From contig JAUIRK010000993.1 in NCBI GenBank assembly GCA_030549495.1, positions 620,001-684,000 on the forward strand: 64,000 bases of DNA. Direction: 5' to 3'. This stretch comes from Nectonema munidae. Lineage: Eukaryota > Nematomorpha > Nectonematoida > Nectonematidae. A model generated the notes under the pieces. That model saw only the letters and a list, made by a program, of their open reading frames with translations. It ran no database searches and had not been told where the DNA came from. Shown in pieces: positions 59,259 to 64,000 of this stretch (positions are counted from its first letter, which is position 1; every line of letters starts with the position of its first letter). The translations under genes and the position numbers were made by a program.

Positions 59259-59395
59259 CCCGTTAACGACCAGAATAATCAGACGATATCTAATGTAAAG
59301 CAGAAGATTTGCATTAAAGACCTTTCTATAAACGCAGACGATTTTATTTTTGTAAAGTCGACTATAGTCGACATTAGGCGTTAACCGTTAACGGG
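59259..59395. mobile_element. piggyBac-type MITE, well preserved
   Basis: Flanked by TTAA (59255-59258, 59396-59399), with ends CCCGTTAACGACCAG and, reversed, CCCGTTAACGGTTAACG. It carries ATAATCAGACGATATCTAATG, as in the copy at 36511. Confidence 0.87.
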
Positions 59396-59496
59396 TTAAG
59401 TCAAAAAACAATAAAAATGAAGTATTTCATGTGTTATGGAGTGGTATTTATATAAAATATATAATTTGGATTCAATTTTGTTAGCCGGATATCTGC

Positions 59497-59806
59497 CACT
59501 GTCCTCATATGAGGACACAAAGATATATTTTTTAAAGTAAAAAAAATCAAAATAAAAACTTCAAATTTCCGTTTGAACACTTTTTTAATCCAACAAAAAT
59601 GCCATCCCCTTACTAATCATATTTTTAGTTGTGTAATTAATTTTTTTTTGAAATTTCTATAGTTCTAGTCCTGTTATTTCTAATAAAAATGGGAAAAAAA
59701 ATTTTTTAACAACTTTTTTATTTTTTCAATTAATAAACACTTCAAATTAAAGGCTTAACAAAAAAATTCTTTTAGTTTATCAATGTCCTCATATGATGAC
59801 ACTGGG
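59497..59806. mobile_element. MITE with TCCTCATATGAGGA ends
   Basis: CACTGTCCTCATATGAGGAC at the left and the reverse complement of the right end, CAGTGTCATCATATGAGGAC, enclose 310 AT-rich bp. Each end is itself palindromic. No target duplication was identified. Confidence 0.6.
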
Positions 59807-60189
59807 AAAATAAGCTAAAAAGGGTGAGATCGATTTAGAGCCGATTTTTACATATTTACTTCCAAGGATTGTAAAAAACAACTTTATCAATTAATTAGTT
59901 AAACATAGATATGCATATAATAGTTGCTTGAATTCAGGGGCGCACATCCTCAAAATTATTGGGGGGGGGGGGGGGATGACATTTTTTTCTTGCAACTTTC
60001 AAAATTAGTGGTTTGGAAATACCACGGGAGACCAAATATTTAAGCAATCCTTTAAAATAGAGTGTATTCAGCGCATACCTAAAGTCCTAAATTTATGAGA
60101 CTACTTTATATTTTTTTTTACAAAATTGGTGAATTTAAATACTATACTTCCAGCGAAAATATTTTAATTAAATTTGCATATCGAATATA

Positions 60190-60716
60190 GTGCGCAGAAA
60201 AAATGCCCCCAATTAAAAAGTAGGAAAAAATGCCCCAACACAAAAAATTTCAAAAAATTAATTAAAATTTTTAAAAAAGATATGTCAAATAAAGATTTTT
60301 TTAAAAAAAAAAGTTAACTTTTCATCTAAAACATTTAAAATTTAATTAAAGTAAACTAAAAAACTCAGCATACGATAATTTTTTAAATACAAAAAAATTT
60401 TTTTTATAAAACAGCAAATATTTTTGGACTTTGTGTGTATCAGAACACTTTCTAAATATAATTTGTATTTTAACTGATTTTAAGAACACATTCCCATAAA
60501 TCTGCACCTTTGCTATTTTTTTCAAGAACTTTATTAAAAAAAAACCCTATAGATTAAGAAATTTTAGAAATTTAGCCTTTCAAAACGGTACCAAAAAAAA
60601 TATTTATATAATTAAAAAAATCCTGAAAATCAAAAATTAGGGGGCATTTTTTCCTACTTTTTAATTGGGGCATTTTTTTGGAGGCATTTTTTCTGGGGGC
60701 ATTTTTACCTACAACC
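60190..60716. mobile_element. MITE with AATGCCCC ends, 10-bp duplication
   Basis: A 527-bp unit lies between two copies of ATCGAATATA (60180-60189 and 60717-60726). The arms share GAAAAAATGCCCC and CCAATTAAAAAGTAGGAAAA in inverse orientation. A 9-10-bp duplication suggests a Mutator-like origin, but this is inference. Confidence 0.8.
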
Positions 60717-61251
60717 ATCGAATATACACTAGTTTAAAAAAATCCAAAAATGCTAGGGGGTGGAATAGGCTTTTCATTTGAAAAATGAAGTAGTCTACCA
60801 GCCACATTACAAGAATTGATGAAAGGATATTTGATTCATAGAGAAAACAAATAACTGAAGGTTGGATAATTTTATATGAGTGAATGTAGTGTAAAGACAA
60901 AGAGTCTACTAGACACCCTGCGATGTTTATATGAAAAAATGTGATTGATTCAGGGGCAAGGGTATAAAACGAAGTTATAATTGTGTAAACAAAAATAAAA
61001 CAAAAAATTAAGATCGCATGATTTCATTTTACTCAGCATCATTCAAAAATAGTTTAAAAGCAAAATTGATACAAGCTATAAAAAGTAAAATAACTGTTAA
61101 CATTTTGCAATGATTTGCCTTTTATAATAACTTTTAAGGAAAAAAAGTCTATCAGAAAAAGTTATAGAGCTTCAACAAAAACTAAAAAATTTTAGAGCAT
61201 AACTTAAGTTTTTTGAAAACTAATTTGACGTATCCCCTACAGCATACTCTA

Positions 61252-61402
61252 TGGGTGGCATGGCAGGTTGGTTGAGATGATGGGCATAGCACGGAAGCCT
61301 CTGGATTCGATTCCTCATCGATACGAATTTGTTCATAGTTTGACATAAGCGGTACATCAGTGCCTGGTCAATGAAAATACATCCGCTGCACCTTACCTTT
61401 TA
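61252..61402 (+). mobile_element. tRNA-derived SINE, copy 4
   Basis: The tRNA-like head has GGTTGGTTGAGATGATGGGC (A-box region) and GGATTCGATTCC (B box, 61303-61314). The body AGTGCCTGGTCAATGAAAAT and the tail CACCTTACCTTTTA match the other copies. It is inserted in the hAT element. Confidence 0.75.
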
Positions 61403-61596
61403 CTCAAAATTATAAAATTTGCTACATAATTAACATAAGAGAATTTTAAAATGGAACCGTCTGTTCTCAGAATAATTTAAAAATAATAGGAAGCATAAAG
61501 AATTAGAGTTTATTTGATATTTTTAAGTTTTTATAAGCAGCAAAAGCCAACGTTTAAGTAGCTAGCCCTTATAATTAAAAAATTATTTAAACTAAC

Positions 61597-61900
61597 GGTC
61601 GACAGACATTTCGCCCCCTAACAAATTGTCTCATAGGCTATTAGTTTCACCCATCTTTGCTTATTATATGTGTAAAATTATTAAAAAAATGTATATTCTT
61701 GTTTATTTTATCTCTATTAAATTATTTAAAATTAATCAATTTATCTCTTAATTTTTTAGAATTGTCCATGAGACAAAATGTCTTATGAAAATAACGGGCC
61801 GAATTGTCCATGAAACAAAATGTCTTATGAAAATAATGGGGCGAATTGTCCATGGGACGAACTGTCTTAGGAAAATAATGGGGCGAAATGTCCGAGGACC
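61597..61900. mobile_element. MITE with internal 42-bp tandem repeat
   Basis: Flanked by the exact 8-bp duplication AAACTAAC (61589-61596 and 61901-61908). Its ends are GGTCGACAGACATTTCGCCC and, reversed, GGTCCTCGGACATTTCGCCC. The right half holds three 42-bp units (GAATTGTCCATGAGACAAAA...). The minus-strand ORF there is a repeat artefact. Confidence 0.9.
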
Positions 61901-62397
61901 AAACTAACATAAATAAAGTATACGAGAAAAGAAAATCATTGCGTTTTTTTTTGAATATTTCTGTCTACAAATAAAATTCTGACAGTGTCATAAATAGATC
62001 AAGTACATTTTTAACAACTGAAACATTTTGTTTCGATATTATATTTTTATTATAATAATCAACAAATTTTCTTAAAAAAAGTGATTTGACTATGTACAGT
62101 GTTACTTATAAAATGTAACAATCGAACATTATAAAAAATATCTCTGCTCAAATATTAAGCAAATAGAGTATTCTTGCTTTTAAACTGAATAGATAATCAA
62201 AATATTCATTCCCAAATAACTATTGAAAAAAATTAGAGTTTTCAAATGTTACAAAATGTTGCAAACGTAGTGATAAAGATTAAGTGACTTTTGTTGAAAA
62301 AAAATTCTTAGCGCGAGTCTAACAATATTCATTTTATATAAAATTGTAACGATTGAAAACTATTTTAATTTAACTCTAAATGCAAATTAGACAGAAG

Positions 62398-62595
62398 CAG
62401 TGGTGTAGCCAAAAAAAAAGTTGATAGAAGGGGCACATTAAAAACAAAAAACTTGCGCAACATTTTGTATACTTTCTTGATCCTTTCATTGGAGAAATTT
62501 TCAAAAACTGATATCATATAAGATGCATGGGGGCACCACGAGGTACATAGTAGTGTGGGCACGGCCCCTCATGCCCCAGTCTAGCTACGTCACTG
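62398..62595. mobile_element. hAT-type MITE, 198 bp
   Basis: The ends are CAGTGGTGTAGCCA and, reversed, CAGTGACGTAGCTA. The flanking octamers GACAGAAG and GAGAGAAG differ at one position, consistent with an old 8-bp duplication. Confidence 0.75.
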
Positions 62596-63029
62596 GAGAG
62601 AAGAGAACTGAATGAGATAGGACAGCTTAACAAGAGAAGAGAGCTTGAATGAAAGAAGAGAGCTTGAGTGAATGATTGAGTTTTAGCAGAGAAAGCGGAA
62701 GAGAAAAACAGAGGAGAGAGAAAGAGTATAAGAATTACTGTGACAGAAGATGAGAAAATCTAGTGGATCATGAACATGTGTTTGCTCAAAAATACTAAAA
62801 AGAGGAGACACTGTGATAAACATTGCTTACTTTTTGTGTGCATATTGAAGCAATGGATTATTATTATATAGCTCTCACGCATCGTCTGTAAAATATGTTC
62901 GATAGGAAAAATGCGATCATCATACATGTTTTATAAACAAGCAGCAACTCTTACTTACAGAAAATTATTGGGGGGGGGGGGGGGGCGAAGGTCATTTTCG
63001 CCCCCCGGATGTGCGCCTCTGCTTGAATT

Positions 63030-64000
63030 ATTATTAAATCAAATACAAAAATATAAACTACATAGCTAAATGATATTTATTCAACTATCTAACGCGATTT
63101 TTGTTCCTGACAAGTAAGATTTTTCCCCAGTCAATTTATTCCAAAACGATAGAAAATGCCGATTACTCCTTTAAAATTTGCTTTTGTAGCTTTCTGAATG
63201 AATTTTTGATTTAAAAAGAGGTTACGATTTTACTATATTTTAACCGAGTCTTTGTGGGGCGAGTCATTTATTTAAAACTTACTGCGGGGGGGATGGGGAT
63301 GAGTTTAACATTAGTACTGCGGGGTAACTTGTAAAATTGCGGGTATTTGCTAATGGTTAATCAGATATTGATTGATAGCTCATATCTGATTTTATAAAGT
63401 ATAACATCACATTTGCTGGCCATCTTTTTTCTGCAAGATCAGCTTTAAAAAGCAAACTGTCAATGATATAGAAAATAGAATTTTGTTTTTTTTAAATCTA
63501 ACGTCATAAAAATTAAATGTATAAAAATAGTATCATTTAACATTCTTTATCAAAATGAAATAGCTGTCTGTTAAGTTGGGCGGGTTAGGGTTTACATTTA
63601 AAATTGCGGCTTTAAAACTAAGATAGTCCTTTGGCTCTGGGTTTAAAAATTTTATGTTCGGGACAGTTGCGGGCATTTTTATTTCGGGTGCCAGCGGGTG
63701 CAAAATAATTAAATATGGGCCGCAGCGGATGTAGGAAAAATTTTCCAACCCACATAGGTACAATAAATTTAAAATAACTTTACAACAAAAAGTAAGAAAA
63801 AAATTGTTTTTATACAAAGGTTTTAAAAAAAATACTTCCACAAAGCACATTATTAAAATATAGTTGGCAAAGTAAATTGAATATCAAAATTTAAGAAACG
63901 AAACTTGTAAAATTTATTTTCTTTCATAAAATTTTATCATTGACTAAAATTTTTGAATAAAAAACTTGCTTTTAAATCATTCACCTTGCTAGATAATTTT
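63030..64000. other. Unassigned, with a G-rich pocket
   Basis: From 63,250 to 63,740 there are several GCGGG and GGGTGC words in otherwise AT-rich DNA, suggestive of a degraded repeat. No inverted ends were found. The 105-codon minus-strand ORF has no recognisable domain. Confidence 0.3.

Larger units (their letters stand above)
59935..63021. mobile_element. hAT-type element, 3.1 kb, with nested inserts
   Basis: The ends are CAGGGGCGCACATCC and, reversed, CAGAGGCGCACATCC (14 of 15 identical). They are flanked by the exact 8-bp duplication CTTGAATT (59927-59934 and 63022-63029). AAAATTATT followed by a long G-tract occurs just inside the left end and again near the right end. No transposase ORF is visible. 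Three MITEs and a SINE have inserted, so the original element was probably about 1.9 kb and non-autonomous. Confidence 0.9.

Noticed and set aside
61252-61402. Functional tRNA gene
   Set aside because: The B box is good, but the arms do not close into a cloverleaf and the SINE body follows directly.
63533-63850. 105-codon minus-strand ORF
   Set aside because: Crosses a low-complexity G-rich repeat and matches nothing known.

Overview
The window reads as an AT-rich, repeat-choked animal genome. Its coding content is typical of invertebrates: a fructosamine-3-kinase-like gene, a V-ATPase subunit E-like gene with short exons and long introns, an RNase H-bearing LINE, RTE- and CR1-like LINE debris, piggyBac, hAT and pogo DNA transposons, and a tRNA-derived SINE family. 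There are no bacterial operons, CRISPR arrays or recognisable retroviral, LTR or Polinton elements. An arthropod is likely, and a parasitic copepod such as a sea louse is a guess rather than a demonstration.

Layout. 1-14,400 is intergenic, with a string of short non-autonomous DNA transposons (MITEs); three carry visible 8-bp target duplications (2106-2332, 9218-9491 and, with a weaker left end, 10099-10703). 14,404-15,321 (minus) holds the only clean full-length host ORF, a fructosamine-3-kinase-like protein. 16,596-20,153 is a piggyBac element bounded by TTAA, with about seven 150-bp subterminal repeats, remains of its transposase, and a hAT-like insert. 23,041-28,161 is a near-complete but disabled non-LTR retrotransposon. 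29,800-32,420 holds pogo/Tigger remains.

From 33,518 to 58,975 (plus) lies a split gene whose exons match V-ATPase subunit E in order. The first exon and one middle segment were not found, and the last exons have a frame oddity, so this is a divergent paralogue or a decaying copy. Its introns are packed with mobile DNA: a hAT transposase fragment, piggyBac debris, a spliced repeat gene, a block of nested tandem repeats between two 25-bp direct repeats (43,890-47,154), and a 4.1-kb DNA transposon with perfect 27-bp inverted ends (48,591-52,717). That transposon holds at least two tandem degraded copies of a transposase-like gene I could not place with certainty.

59,935-63,021 is a hAT-type element with an exact 8-bp target duplication. 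It has been invaded by at least three MITEs (60,190-60,716, 61,597-61,900, 62,398-62,595) and one SINE. Most of the unassigned DNA is AT-rich, with homopolymer G or C tracts that repeatedly sit just inside hAT-type ends. The two host genes have no visible functional link.
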